Assembly: GCA_003223555.1 (NCBI GenBank)
Contig: QHVM01000084.1
Location: 1 to 52,366 of the forward strand
Direction: 5' to 3'
DNA: 52,366 bases
Origin: Acidobacteriota bacterium
Lineage (GTDB): Bacteria; Acidobacteriota; Vicinamibacteria; Fen-336
Shown one piece after another: positions 27,235-36,030 of the stretch (position 1 is the first letter of the stretch; every line of letters begins with the position of its first letter). The position numbers and the translations under genes were made by a program. The notes under the pieces were generated by a model. The model did not search any database, was not told where the DNA came from, and was given only the letters and a program-made list of their open reading frames with translations.

Positions 27235-28989
27235 ATGCGAACATATTCCGGCCTGCGCGATACCGCCCACATCGGCCGTTACGAGATCCGTAAGGAGCTC
27301 GGCCGAGGCATGATGGGTGTCGTCTACGAGGCCCACGACCCCGCCCTCGGCCGCACCATCGCCCTCAAGACCATCAGCCTCGCCCTCGGCGGCTCCCGCC
27401 GCGAGCGCGAGGAGTACGAGCGGCGCTTCCTGGCCGAAGCCCGAATCGCGGCGCGGCTGTCCCACCCCGGCATCGTGGTCGTCCACGACGTGGGCCGCGA
27501 CGAGCGGAGAGGCATCCTCTATATTGCGCTCGAGCACCTCCACGGCCGAACGCTGGACCAGATCATCGCCGAGAAGGACCGGCCCGACTGGCGAGAGGCG
27601 CTGCGCCTCGTGGCGCGGGTGGCCGAAGCGCTCGACTACGCGCACGGTCAGGGCGTCGTGCATCGCGACATCAAGCCGGCCAACATCATGATCCTCGCCT
27701 CCGGCCAGCCGAAGATCATGGACTTCGGGATCGCCAAGTTCGAGACGGGGCACCATACTGCGGCGGGGCAGTTCTTCGGCACGCCCCTCTACATGGCTCC
27801 CGAGCAGGCGCTCGGACAGCCGGTCGACGGACGGACCGACATCTTCTCGCTCGGGTCGGTCGCCTATACGCTGATCACCGGCCGGCCGCCCTTCGAGGCG
27901 GAGAACGTTCCGGGGGTGCTGACCCGCGTCGCCCATCAGGCGGCGAAGCCCGGGTCGGAGCTGGCGGCGGGCCTGCCGGCGGATGCCGACTACCTGCTCG
28001 ACCGAGCCATGGCCAAGGCGCCGGCCGACCGCTATCCGGCGGCCAGGATGCTCGCCGAGGATGCCGACGACGTTCGGGCCGGACGCTCGCCGCGCCATCG
28101 GGCGGGCTGGGCCATGCCAACGGTCGGCGAGAGGACGATCGCCTCGCGTCGCGAGCTGCCCGAGCCGGAGGCCGAGCTGGAGCTCGTCGACGAGAAGGCG
28201 CCCCCGCCGGCCCGCCGGCGGCGGCCTTTGAGCACCCTGCTCATATCGCTGGTGGCGGTGGCGGCGGCGTACTTCTCCCTCCATCCGGCCGACGTGCTGT
28301 TCTGGCGCGACCCGCTGGCGGCGGTGCCGGAGGCCTCGGCCGTGGCCTCGACGGCGGGGGAGCTGTCATCGGAAGTGCAGGCCCTGCTCGCGCCGAAGGC
28401 CGAGGCCCCGCCGCCGGCCGTCCCACGGCAACCCGTTCCGCCCCGCGCGTCCCCGAGCGCCCTGGCGTTAGCGGTCCCGGTCGCCGACGACCCCGGCCCC
28501 GCGCACGAAGTCCAGCCGTTTTCACCGGTGCCCGAATTCACCGTCGGCGCTCCGGAGTCGGGCCCGTCGTCCGAAAGGCCGCGGCCCGCCGAGGAGCCGC
28601 CCCTCTCCGGGCTTCCTTCGCCCGGTCCCCGGACGAGCATTGCGCCCGTGCCGCGGGACAAGCCACCGGCGCCGGGCCGGCTGGTGATCGAGTTCGAGCA
28701 TCACATCCGCAAGGGGAACCTGCAGGTCTGGGTGGACGACAAGCGGGTGCTCGACCAGGACTTCGACGGCAAGGTGGTGCACCGGATCCTTTCGCTGGAG
28801 CTGCGGAAGGGGGCCGTGCAGCAGGCGCTCACGCTCGACCCGGGGCCACACGAGGTGCGCGTCCGGGTGAGCTGGGACAAGAACGTCAAGACGTCGCGCA
28901 TCGCCGGAACCTTCCGGCCCGGCGCGACCCGGCGGCTCGATGTGGACGTGGGCCGGCTGCGGGGGAACCTGAGCCTGGCGTGGAGGTGA
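27235..28989 (+). CDS. membrane-anchored Ser/Thr protein kinase (PknB-like) with unknown extracellular C-terminal part
   Basis: 584 aa. The Hanks-type kinase domain (about 15-280) has the glycine loop GRGMMG (23-28), Lys45 in IALK, HRDIKPAN with Asp145, DFGIAKF (163-165 DFG) and YMAPEQ, so all catalytic residues are present. A basic stretch RRRRPL precedes one transmembrane helix (about 327-346, LLISLVAVAAAYFSL). About 150 residues of Pro/Ala-rich linker follow. A C-terminal beta-rich domain (VIEFEHHIRKGNLQVWVDDK ... LDPGPHEVRVRVSW) resembles PEGA-like sensor segments but without a clear PEGA motif. The start has a weak AAGGG site. Confidence 0.92.
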   Translation: MRTYSGLRDTAHIGRYEIRKELGRGMMGVVYEAHDPALGRTIALKTISLALGGSRREREEYERRFLAEARIAARLSHPGIVVVHDVGRDERRGILYIALEHLHGRTLDQIIAEKDRPDWREALRLVARVAEALDYAHGQGVVHRDIKPANIMILASGQPKIMDFGIAKFETGHHTAAGQFFGTPLYMAPEQALGQPVDGRTDIFSLGSVAYTLITGRPPFEAENVPGVLTRVAHQAAKPGSELAAGLPADADYLLDRAMAKAPADRYPAARMLAEDADDVRAGRSPRHRAGWAMPTVGERTIASRRELPEPEAELELVDEKAPPPARRRRPLSTLLISLVAVAAAYFSLHPADVLFWRDPLAAVPEASAVASTAGELSSEVQALLAPKAEAPPPAVPRQPVPPRASPSALALAVPVADDPGPAHEVQPFSPVPEFTVGAPESGPSSERPRPAEEPPLSGLPSPGPRTSIAPVPRDKPPAPGRLVIEFEHHIRKGNLQVWVDDKRVLDQDFDGKVVHRILSLELRKGAVQQALTLDPGPHEVRVRVSWDKNVKTSRIAGTFRPGATRRLDVDVGRLRGNLSLAWR

Positions 28990-29049
28990 TCGCCTCCGCC
29001 CCGCCTACCACCCGGCTCGGGGCACCTGCACGTGCACGGGCACGGCGAG

Positions 29050-30216
29050 TCAGATCGACGCCAGGAACGCCAGCAGCGCCTGCTTGTCCGACTCGGACAG
29101 GTCCTGGAACGCGGTCAGCGCCGCCGCGCCCTGGAGCCGGTGGCGTCCGATCGCCTGCGTGATCGTCGCCGCCGAGCCGTCATGGAGGTAGGGCGCGCTC
29201 TCCGAGATACCCCACAGCGGAGGCGTCCGGAACTCGTTGCCCCGCGCATCGCCCTGGATGATCCCGTCCCCCGTCCCCACGTCGTGGAGGAGGAAGTCGG
29301 AGAACGCGTCGACCGTCTGCCCGGTGATGGCCGGGAAGGGACTGACCGTGGTGAAGCCGCCGCGGTGGCAGACCGCGCAGCCGACGCTCTCGAAGAGCTG
29401 CCGGCCGCGCCGGATCTCCGCGGTCTCGTGGTCGCGGGGGGGCGGTCCGAGGAAGCGCATGAAGTCGGTGAAGCCGTCGATGTCGTTCCCGGTGTCCTCG
29501 GGGTCGTTGACCGAGTCGCACGCCGCCAGCTTCGAGAGATCGCCGTTCGGCGCGTTCTCCACCGGGAAGAGGCGGTTCGTGATCCCCATCTCGTTCAGGT
29601 AGGCGTCGCCGCTGAAGGCGAGGAGGGTCGCCTGCTGCGCCTTCCAGCCGAAGCGTCCCACCCGCGTGGCGCCGCTCGCCACGTCCACGACGTAGTGGAC
29701 GCGCCCCGCCTGCTGCGGATGGGCCGCCCCCTGTTCCGCGGCGTAGGCCTCGACCTGCGCGTCGGGGATCGCCTCGATGAGGCCGACGCCGAACAGGGGC
29801 GTGGTCTGGCGCTGCGCGATCACGTTCGCGCTGGCGGGGACCGACTCCCGGCAGTTCGGGCTGATCGCGTCGGACTGGAAGAGAGAGCCGCCCGGCAGCT
29901 CGAAATAGGACCCGTCGGCGATCCGCGCCGCGCGCGTCTCGTTGAGCGCGCGAGAGCCTCCGACCGTGGGGGTGGAATGGCACGCGGCGCACGAGATCGC
30001 GTTGAAGATCGGGCCGAGCCCCTGCGCGGCGGTCTCCGCCTGCTCGAACTCGTCCTTGCCGTCGCGGAAGAGCTTGCGCTGGTCCAGCGTGATGCCGTCG
30101 AGCGCCTTGGTGGACTGGCGCTGGCCGCCCGCGGCCGTGGAGGCCGGATCGACACTCCAGGCAAGGACGAAAGATACGGACTGGACGAGCACGAGGAAGG
30201 GTCTCGTGGCTCTCAT
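29050..30216 (-). CDS. di-haem oxidoreductase (DHOR, DUF1111) family c-type cytochrome
   Basis: 388-aa periplasmic cytochrome with a signal peptide (MRATRPFLVLVQSVSFVLAW). Two haem-binding motifs are visible: CAACHSTP near residue 80 and CAVCHRGG near residue 278. Between them, RQTTPLFGVGLIEAIPDAQV, FGWKAQQATLLAFSGDAYLNEMGITN and C-terminal RTPPLWGISESAPYLHDGSA are characteristic of the thiol-oxidoreductase-like DHOR family. It probably transfers electrons or acts as a peroxidase; the substrate is unknown. It converges on the kinase gene. Confidence 0.88.
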   Translation of the reverse strand: MRATRPFLVLVQSVSFVLAWSVDPASTAAGGQRQSTKALDGITLDQRKLFRDGKDEFEQAETAAQGLGPIFNAISCAACHSTPTVGGSRALNETRAARIADGSYFELPGGSLFQSDAISPNCRESVPASANVIAQRQTTPLFGVGLIEAIPDAQVEAYAAEQGAAHPQQAGRVHYVVDVASGATRVGRFGWKAQQATLLAFSGDAYLNEMGITNRLFPVENAPNGDLSKLAACDSVNDPEDTGNDIDGFTDFMRFLGPPPRDHETAEIRRGRQLFESVGCAVCHRGGFTTVSPFPAITGQTVDAFSDFLLHDVGTGDGIIQGDARGNEFRTPPLWGISESAPYLHDGSAATITQAIGRHRLQGAAALTAFQDLSESDKQALLAFLASI

Positions 30217-30527
30217 GGGGTCCCCCTTTCGGGGTCCAGCGGCGGTGCCCGGGCGGGCGCCCCGACGCTCCCACTCTGCTCGCCGCTTCGGGCCTGCCTG
30301 CCTCATGGGTCTCGAGGCGGCCCCGACCGGCCCCCGAACGCCGGGTTTCCGTCCCCGGCGAGACGAGAGCCTAGCCGCCTCGCCCGATGTGAAGCGATGA
30401 GTCGGATCACGGGGTGACGCGGGACACGCCCACGGCGCACGCGCAGGGCGCTCCCGCATGCGGAAGGCGCAGGAGCCTGCTAAGATAGCCCGCGTCGTAT
30501 CAAGGATTCTCTAGGGGAGGCCAGACC
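30217..30527. other. intergenic region with promoter for the amidase operon
   Basis: 311 bases between the divergent DHOR and amidase genes. The first half is GC-rich with short inverted pieces (GGGGTCCCC next to TTTCGGGGTCC). The right part holds an extended -10 box (30478-30486) and the amidase ribosome site GGGGAGG (30514-30520). No other gene is seen. Confidence 0.5.
30478..30486 (+). promoter_or_regulatory. extended -10 promoter candidate for the amidase operon
   Basis: TGCTAAGAT matches TGnTATAAT with one mismatch. The expected start of transcription near 30493 leaves a leader of about 35 bases before the proposed AUC start codon. Confidence 0.5.
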
Positions 30528-32051
30528 ATCCGGACCCGATCGCTGCTGCCCGCCGCTCTCGCCGCCATCCCGCTCGCCCTCCCCGTCCCCGCTGTGCTCG
30601 CTGCTCCCGGTGATCCCGTCGTCATGCTCCTCGAAGGAGGGGAGCGGCGGCAGATCGTTCCGATCATTCGGGGCGGGGTCGAGCTGGTGGCCATCCGTGA
30701 CCTGCTTCCGGGGCTCGGCGCCATCTCGCTCCGGGAGGACGCGCGCGCCCGCTCCCTGACGATGTCGATGGAGGGACGCGAGGTGACGCTCTACGACAAG
30801 AAAAGCCTCGCGTCGGTCGGCGGCGACCTGAGGCTGCTCTCGTCGGCGGTGATCGCCGAGGAAGGGCGCTGGCTCGTCCCGCTCGACTCGCTGGCGCGCC
30901 TGATCGGGCCGCTCCTGAAGAGGCGGGTGGACTTCCGGGCCGCCTCCCGCGTTCTGCTGGTGGGCAACGTCGACGTTCCGCGCGTCGGGGTGACGATCTC
31001 GGTATCCGGCGACGCGGTGCTCGTCATCCTCGAGGCGAGCCAGAAAGTCCCGTTCCACGTCGAGCAGGAGACGGGCCGGGTGACGGTGTCCATCCCCCAC
31101 GACGTGATCGACGTGTCCTATCAGCAGGAGCGGCTGACCGGCGGCATCGTCGACCTCATCCAGTTCCTGGGCGGCCGCGACAACACCTTCGCCTTCAACC
31201 TCGGCCAGCGCTTCCAGCAGCTCAAGGCCAGCGAGGAGCCCTCGCCGCCGCGGCTGGTGCTGGAGTTCCAGGCCAGGCCCGTGTCGGCCGGCGCGGCCCC
31301 GGTCGTTCCCAGCCCGCCGCCCGCGCCCACCGCCCCGGTCGAAGCGGCGGGCGTGCGCACGGTGGTGATCGATCCCGGCCACGGCGGAGAAGAGGTGGGG
31401 GCGAAGGGCCCGGGGGGCACGCTGGAGAAGGACGTGACCCTGGCCATCGCCCGCAAGCTGCGCGCGGCGCTGGCCAACAGCCTCGGCCTGCAGGCCTTCC
31501 TGACCCGGGACCGGGACGAGGAGATCGCGCTCGACGAGCGGTCGGCGGTGGCCAACAACTACAAGGCCGACCTGTTCGTCTCCATCCACGCCAACGCCAG
31601 CCGCAGCCAGGGGGCACGAGGCAGCGAGGTCTACTTCCTCTCCTACCAGGCGACCGACGAGGAGAGCCGCCGCATGGCGGCCGCCGAAGGCGGCGCCTAC
31701 ACGCCCGGCACGCCGGCACCGGCCAGCGGCGACCTCGCCCTGATCCTCTGGGACATGGCCCAGGCCGAGCACCTCGAGCAGTCCTCGGCCCTCGCCTCGC
31801 GCATCCAGGAGGAGCTGGCCGAGGTGACGGGCAGCCAGGGCCGCGGCGTCAAGCAGGCGCCCTTCCGCGTGCTGGTGGGGGCGGCCATGCCGGCGGTGCT
31901 GGTGGAGGTGGCCTTCATCAGCAACTCCGAGGAAGAGCGGCTGCTCGGGTCCGACGCCTACCAGGGCAAGGTCGTGGCCGCGCTCGTGCGCGGCATCGCG
32001 CGCTACCAGCAGCAGCATCGCGCAGAGCTGGGAGGCACGCACCGGCCGTGA
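30528..32051 (+). CDS. N-acetylmuramoyl-L-alanine amidase (AmiC type), probable AUC start
   Basis: Periplasmic zinc amidase that cuts the MurNAc-L-Ala bond during cell separation and wall turnover. From codon 30528 the 507-aa protein opens with a good signal peptide (IRTRSLLPAALAAIPLALP, cleaved near AVLAAPG). Copper-amine-oxidase-N/AMIN-like repeats follow (about 25-270). The Amidase_3 domain then shows VVIDPGHGGEEVG (His ligand), GGTLEKDVTLAIA (Glu), DLFVSIHANAS (His) and VLVEVAFISN (catalytic Glu). The only standard in-frame start downstream of the upstream stop is GTG 30594, which would delete most of the signal peptide. ATC 30528 sits 7 bases after GGGGAGG and is therefore the likely start. 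Confidence 0.85.
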   Translation: MRTRSLLPAALAAIPLALPVPAVLAAPGDPVVMLLEGGERRQIVPIIRGGVELVAIRDLLPGLGAISLREDARARSLTMSMEGREVTLYDKKSLASVGGDLRLLSSAVIAEEGRWLVPLDSLARLIGPLLKRRVDFRAASRVLLVGNVDVPRVGVTISVSGDAVLVILEASQKVPFHVEQETGRVTVSIPHDVIDVSYQQERLTGGIVDLIQFLGGRDNTFAFNLGQRFQQLKASEEPSPPRLVLEFQARPVSAGAAPVVPSPPPAPTAPVEAAGVRTVVIDPGHGGEEVGAKGPGGTLEKDVTLAIARKLRAALANSLGLQAFLTRDRDEEIALDERSAVANNYKADLFVSIHANASRSQGARGSEVYFLSYQATDEESRRMAAAEGGAYTPGTPAPASGDLALILWDMAQAEHLEQSSALASRIQEELAEVTGSQGRGVKQAPFRVLVGAAMPAVLVEVAFISNSEEERLLGSDAYQGKVVAALVRGIARYQQQHRAELGGTHRP

Positions 32052-32683
32052 CGTCCCGTACGGCCAACCTCGTCACCGCGGCGGGCCTGGTGTCCCTGCT
32101 GGCGGCGGTGACGCTCACCGCGCCGCGGTGGGCGCGGCTGCTCACCCGGCCGGTGGGAGGAGGCGACGAGGAGAGCGCGGAAGGCGCGGCCGAGACCGGG
32201 CCAGCGAAGGAGGAGGAGGCGGCCGGCGAGGTCGAGCGGAAGATCAACGTCAAGCTGTTCTTCCAGGCCGCCGACCGCCCGGGCCTCGTCATCGAGGAGA
32301 GGCCGGTGGCCTTCTCCACCGACCTGAGCCGCCAGCTCCGCGGCGTGGTGGAGGAGCTGGTGCGGGGCTCGAAGATCGGGCTCGGGCCGACGCTCTCTCC
32401 CGAGACCAGGGTCCTCGACGTCTTCGTGACGCCCAGGGGCGTCGCGTACGTCGACCTGTCCAAGGAGGTCGTCGCCGGCCATCCCGGCGGCTCCGAGGCG
32501 GAGCGCATGACGGTCTACTCGGTCGTCGACTCCCTCACCGCCAGCTTCCCGGGCGTCAAGCGGGTGCAGATCCTGGTGGAGGACAAGCCGGCCGAGACGC
32601 TGGCCGGCCACATCGACCTGACCCGCCCGCTCCTGCCCGACATGACGGTCCTGGCGGCTTCGGAGCTGAAGGGCACCGAATGA
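32048..32683 (+). CDS. GerMN-domain protein, membrane-anchored
   Basis: 211 aa. An N-terminal hydrophobic segment (LVTAAGLVSLLAAVTLTA) is followed by a low-complexity Glu/Ala linker. A GerMN domain (about 65-205) follows: INVKLFFQAADRPGLVIEER, LRGVVEELVRGSKIG, LDVFVTPRGVAYVDLSKEVV, YSVVDSLTASFPGVKRVQILVEDKPAETLAGHIDLTRPL. GerMN domains were named from spore germination but also occur in non-sporulating phyla next to amidases, as here, suggesting cell-envelope work. The GTG start overlaps the amidase stop by 4 bases (GTGA). Confidence 0.85.
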   Translation: MTSRTANLVTAAGLVSLLAAVTLTAPRWARLLTRPVGGGDEESAEGAAETGPAKEEEAAGEVERKINVKLFFQAADRPGLVIEERPVAFSTDLSRQLRGVVEELVRGSKIGLGPTLSPETRVLDVFVTPRGVAYVDLSKEVVAGHPGGSEAERMTVYSVVDSLTASFPGVKRVQILVEDKPAETLAGHIDLTRPLLPDMTVLAASELKGTE

Positions 32684-33852
32684 GCGTCCGGCCCTCGGCC
32701 AAGGCGGAGCGCTTCACGGAATCGGTGATCCGCGAGATGACGCGCCTCGCCCACCTGCACGGCGCGGTCAACCTCTCCCAGGGCTTCCCGGACTTCCCGG
32801 CCCCCGAGGAGGTGAAGGAAGCCGCCCGCCGCGCGGTCGCCTCGGACATCAACCAGTACGCGATCACCTGGGGCGCGCGGTCGCTGCGCCAGGCCATCGC
32901 GCGCAAGTTCGAGAGGCTCTACGGCCTCCCGGTCGATCCCGAGCGCGAGGTGACGGTGACCTGCGGCTCGACGGAGGCCATGATCGCGACGCTGCTCGCG
33001 GTGCTCGACCCCGGCGACGAGGTCGTCGTGTTCGAGCCCTTCTACGAGAACTACGGGCCCGACGCCATCCTCTCGGGCGCCGTCCCCCGCTTCGTCGCCC
33101 TCCGGCCTCCCGAATGGACGTTCGATCCCGACGAGCTGGAGCGCGCGTTCTCGAGCCGCACGCGGGCGATCATCGTGAACACGCCCAACAACCCGACCGG
33201 GAAGGTCTTCACGCGCGCGGAGCTGGAGACGATCGCCGGGCTGTGCCGCCGCCACGATGCGCTGGCGGTGACCGACGAGATCTACGAGCACATCCTGTAC
33301 GACGGCGCCGTCCACCTGCCGCTGGCCACCCTGCCGGAGATGGCCGGCCGCACGATCACCATCAACGGCATGAGCAAGACCTACAGCGTGACGGGGTGGC
33401 GCGTGGGGTGGGCCATCGCGCCGCCCCCGCTGACGAACGCCATACGCAAGGTCCACGACTTCCTCACCGTCGGCGCGGCGGCGCCGCTCCAGGAGGCGGG
33501 CGCGCTGGCCCTCGAGCTGCCGGCCGCCTATTACGAGGAGCTGGCTCGGGCCTACGACCGACGCCGGCGGCGGCTGCTCGGGATCCTCGACGGGGCCGGC
33601 TTCGACGTCTACCGGCCGCGCGGGGCGTATTACGTGATGGTCGACACCGACCGGCTCGGCTGGGACGACGACGTCGCCTTCGCGCGCCACCTGGTGGAGG
33701 AGGTCGGGGTGGCGGTGGTGCCGGGCTCTTCGTTCTATCGTGATCCCGCGTCGGGGCGGCGCCAGGTCCGCTTCGCCTTCTGCAAGAAGGAGGAGACGCT
33801 GGCCGAGGCCGAGAAGCGCCTCGCCCGCCTGCGCCCGCGGCCGCGCGCATGA
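32680..33852 (+). CDS. PLP-dependent class I/II aminotransferase
   Basis: 390-aa cytoplasmic aminotransferase of fold type I, closest in pattern to kynurenine/methionine aminotransferases (YbdL-like). Visible are VNLSQGFPDFPAPEEV, QYAITWGARSLRQAIA, VTCGSTEAMIATLLAVLDPGDEVVVFEPFYENY, IIVNTPNNPTGKVF, AVTDEIYEHILYDG and TINGMSKTYSVTGWRVGWA with the PLP Lys in SKTYS. The C-terminal VRFAFCKKEETL carries the substrate-carboxylate Arg. Substrate: probably a hydrophobic or sulfur amino acid; not certain. It overlaps the GerMN gene by ATGA and the next gene likewise. Confidence 0.9.
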   Translation: MSVRPSAKAERFTESVIREMTRLAHLHGAVNLSQGFPDFPAPEEVKEAARRAVASDINQYAITWGARSLRQAIARKFERLYGLPVDPEREVTVTCGSTEAMIATLLAVLDPGDEVVVFEPFYENYGPDAILSGAVPRFVALRPPEWTFDPDELERAFSSRTRAIIVNTPNNPTGKVFTRAELETIAGLCRRHDALAVTDEIYEHILYDGAVHLPLATLPEMAGRTITINGMSKTYSVTGWRVGWAIAPPPLTNAIRKVHDFLTVGAAAPLQEAGALALELPAAYYEELARAYDRRRRRLLGILDGAGFDVYRPRGAYYVMVDTDRLGWDDDVAFARHLVEEVGVAVVPGSSFYRDPASGRRQVRFAFCKKEETLAEAEKRLARLRPRPRA

Positions 33853-35165
33853 TCGCGCTGCTGGCCGCGTCGCTCCTGCTCGCCGCGCCCTCCGGGCCCC
33901 GCGAAGCGGAGCGGCTGGCCGCGGACGCGATACGCCTGGCGGAGCGGCAGCCCGAGGCGGCCCTGGCCCAGTCCCGCCGCGCCCTCGCCCTCACCGCCGA
34001 GTTCGATCCCAGCATCTTCGTGGCGGTCGGCCGCAAGGGCGAGGTGGTGGAGGACGAGTTCGTGCGGGCCCGCAACGAGTACCGCCGGCATCGCGCCGCG
34101 CTCTACGACGCGGTGGGGCAGTGCCTCGCCCGCCTGGGGCGGCACACCGAGGCGCGACGCTACTTCGGCCGGGGCGTCCTGCTCGAATCGAGCCCCGACC
34201 GGGTGACCCGGCTGGCCCGGGAGCTCATGGCCGAGGGCCGGGCGCGCGCCGCCTTCGACCGCCTGGCTGTCCAGTCCGCGGCCACCAAGCCCTCCGTGGA
34301 GGCCCTGGCGCTGCTCGAGCAGGCGGCCGACGCGGCCGGCATGCCGAGCGCCCAGGCCGAGATCGACCGGGCGCGACTGGCGGCGGTGGCGGGCGCGGAG
34401 GTCCGGGAAGGGCCCTTGCATCTGCCTGCCGAGGCCCGCCTGTCGTCGGGGGGTCCGCTGCGGCTCGAGGAGTCCCTGACCGTCCTGTATCTCTCCGAGA
34501 CGACCTGCCGCACCTGCTCCGCCGACCTCGAGTCCCTGAAGCGCGCCTTGCCGGCCGGTATCAGGGTCGTGATGGTGCCTCCGGCGCCCGACCAGGACGT
34601 CGCGCTGCGGCAGGTGCTCTCGCTCTACCACTACGCGTGGCCGGTGCTGGTCGGCCGCGGCGTCGCCCAGGCGCTCGGCGTGAAGCCCCCGGCGGCGCTC
34701 GTCGTCGCTCGCTCGGGCTGGGTGGGGGCCACCGTGCGACCTCCGTTCTCCGACTCGCTCGCGACCGCCGTCCGCTTGCTGTCGCGGACCGACGTGAGCG
34801 AGACGGTCCCGCGGGGGGCCTGGAACAGCCGTCCCGTGGAGCGGGTGCCGGAGCAGCCGCCGCCGGCGCTGCTGCCCGAGGGCCTCGCCCCCGGGGAGGA
34901 CCTCCCGCTTCCGGGCGCGTTCGTCGCCGGGGTGGACGCGTTCAAGGCCGGCCAGGCCCTCGAAGCGCTCCGCTTCTTCGAATCGCTGGAGAACAAGGGC
35001 GACGGGTGGCTGCTGCCGCCGGAAGGGCGCCTGGACCGGGCGCTCTGCATCGCCGCGCTCGGCGACCGCGAGGCCGCCCGCAAGTCGCTGCTGCGCATCG
35101 GCGACAGCCGCTTCCAGCAGGACGTGGACCGGGCGCTCGAGCGTGTCGGGTCCCGCAAACGTTAG
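33849..35165 (+). CDS. secreted helical-repeat protein with thioredoxin-like CxxC segment
   Basis: 438 aa, family not recognised. A short signal peptide (MIALLAASLLLAAPSG) precedes helical TPR-like sequence (about 18-180, LYDAVGQCLARLGRHTEARRYF). A central segment resembles a redoxin: ESLTVLYLSETTCRTCSADLESLKRALP with CRTC, then RVVMVPPAP and WPVLVGRGVAQALGVKPPAALVV. A further helical repeat (VDAFKAGQALEALRFFESLE, ALCIAALGDREAARKSLLRI) closes the protein. It could be a periplasmic thiol-redox scaffold. The ATG overlaps the aminotransferase stop (ATGA). Confidence 0.75.
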   Translation: MIALLAASLLLAAPSGPREAERLAADAIRLAERQPEAALAQSRRALALTAEFDPSIFVAVGRKGEVVEDEFVRARNEYRRHRAALYDAVGQCLARLGRHTEARRYFGRGVLLESSPDRVTRLARELMAEGRARAAFDRLAVQSAATKPSVEALALLEQAADAAGMPSAQAEIDRARLAAVAGAEVREGPLHLPAEARLSSGGPLRLEESLTVLYLSETTCRTCSADLESLKRALPAGIRVVMVPPAPDQDVALRQVLSLYHYAWPVLVGRGVAQALGVKPPAALVVARSGWVGATVRPPFSDSLATAVRLLSRTDVSETVPRGAWNSRPVERVPEQPPPALLPEGLAPGEDLPLPGAFVAGVDAFKAGQALEALRFFESLENKGDGWLLPPEGRLDRALCIAALGDREAARKSLLRIGDSRFQQDVDRALERVGSRKR

Positions 35166-35230
35166 GCCGGACGTGAAAGGGAGGCCGGCCTGGTGTACGC
35201 TCGGCATCCCCCAACCACAGGAGGGTCACG

Positions 35231-35506
35231 ATGCCGAAGTACGTGATCGAGCGCAGCATCCCCGGCGCCGGCAAGCTGACGGCTCAGCAGCTCCAGGGCA
35301 TCTCACAGAAGTCCTGCGGCGTGCTGCGCAACCTGGGCCCGCAGATCCAGTGGGTCCACAGCTACGTCACCGGCGACAAGATCTACTGCGTGTACATCGC
35401 GCCGAACGAGGAGCTGGTCCGGGAGCACGCGCGCCAGGGCGGCTTTCCCGCCGACCGGGTCTCGGAGGTCAAGTCGGTCATCGACCCGACCACCGCCGAA
35501 GCATGA
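35231..35506 (+). CDS. DUF4242 family small protein
   Basis: 91-aa cytoplasmic protein. It begins MPKYVIERSIPGAGKLTAQQL and includes QWVHSYVTGDKIYCVYIAPN, ELVREHARQGGFPADRVSEV, the ferredoxin-like layout of DUF4242 (nickel-binding-like) proteins. Function is unknown. The start has AGGAGGG 7 bases upstream. The stop overlaps the next gene as ATGA. Confidence 0.82.
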   Translation: MPKYVIERSIPGAGKLTAQQLQGISQKSCGVLRNLGPQIQWVHSYVTGDKIYCVYIAPNEELVREHARQGGFPADRVSEVKSVIDPTTAEA

Positions 35507-36030
35507 GCCTGCCCGTCGCGGCCCTCCTCGTGCCGGCGATGCTTGCCGCCGCCCCGCCCGCGGCGGAACGCCCGCCGACCACGCCGCGCCTCCTCGTCAA
35601 GGTGGCGGCCGAGCCGGGTCCGGGGAAGGTCCGGGCGACGTTCGAGAACCTCGCGGCCGTCCCGCTCGCGATCGAGACCGTTCCCGCGTTTGCCCTGCGG
35701 CCTTCCGACCCCGAGGATTCGGGACGGCCCGCGTTCCGCGCTCCCATCGACCTCGACACCTCCAAGCCCCTGGCCGCGAACCGGCGAGCGACGCTGAAGC
35801 TGGCCCGCCGGGAGAAGCAGACGATCGTCGTGCCGCTGGAATCGCTCTACTGGGATCACTACCAGTCCGTTTTCTGGCCCTTCCGTCCCCTGCGCAGCGT
35901 CGCGCTGCCGGGCCGTTATGACCTCGTCCTGGAGGTCCTGGACCCCGAGTCGGGCTACGTCTGGCGCTCGAATCAGATCCCGGCCGTGGTGAAGAAGACG
36001 GGCATCCTGCAGCTCGTGAAGCCCGACTAG
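35503..36030 (+). CDS. secreted protein of unknown function
   Basis: 175 aa. Signal peptide MSLPVAALLVPAMLAAAPPAA. The rest looks like one beta-sandwich (LLVKVAAEPGPGKVRATFEN, GRYDLVLEVLDPESGYVWRSN) reminiscent of intracellular-proteinase-inhibitor or fibronectin-like domains. I do not recognise a family. Translationally coupled to the DUF4242 gene. Its stop TAG and that of the opposing sortilin-like gene share the palindrome CTAG at 36027-36030. Confidence 0.7.
   Translation: MSLPVAALLVPAMLAAAPPAAERPPTTPRLLVKVAAEPGPGKVRATFENLAAVPLAIETVPAFALRPSDPEDSGRPAFRAPIDLDTSKPLAANRRATLKLARREKQTIVVPLESLYWDHYQSVFWPFRPLRSVALPGRYDLVLEVLDPESGYVWRSNQIPAVVKKTGILQLVKPD

Noticed and set aside
30594-32051. GTG 30594 as the amidase start
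   Set aside because: It would begin at the end of the signal peptide and has no ribosome site; kept only as an alternative.
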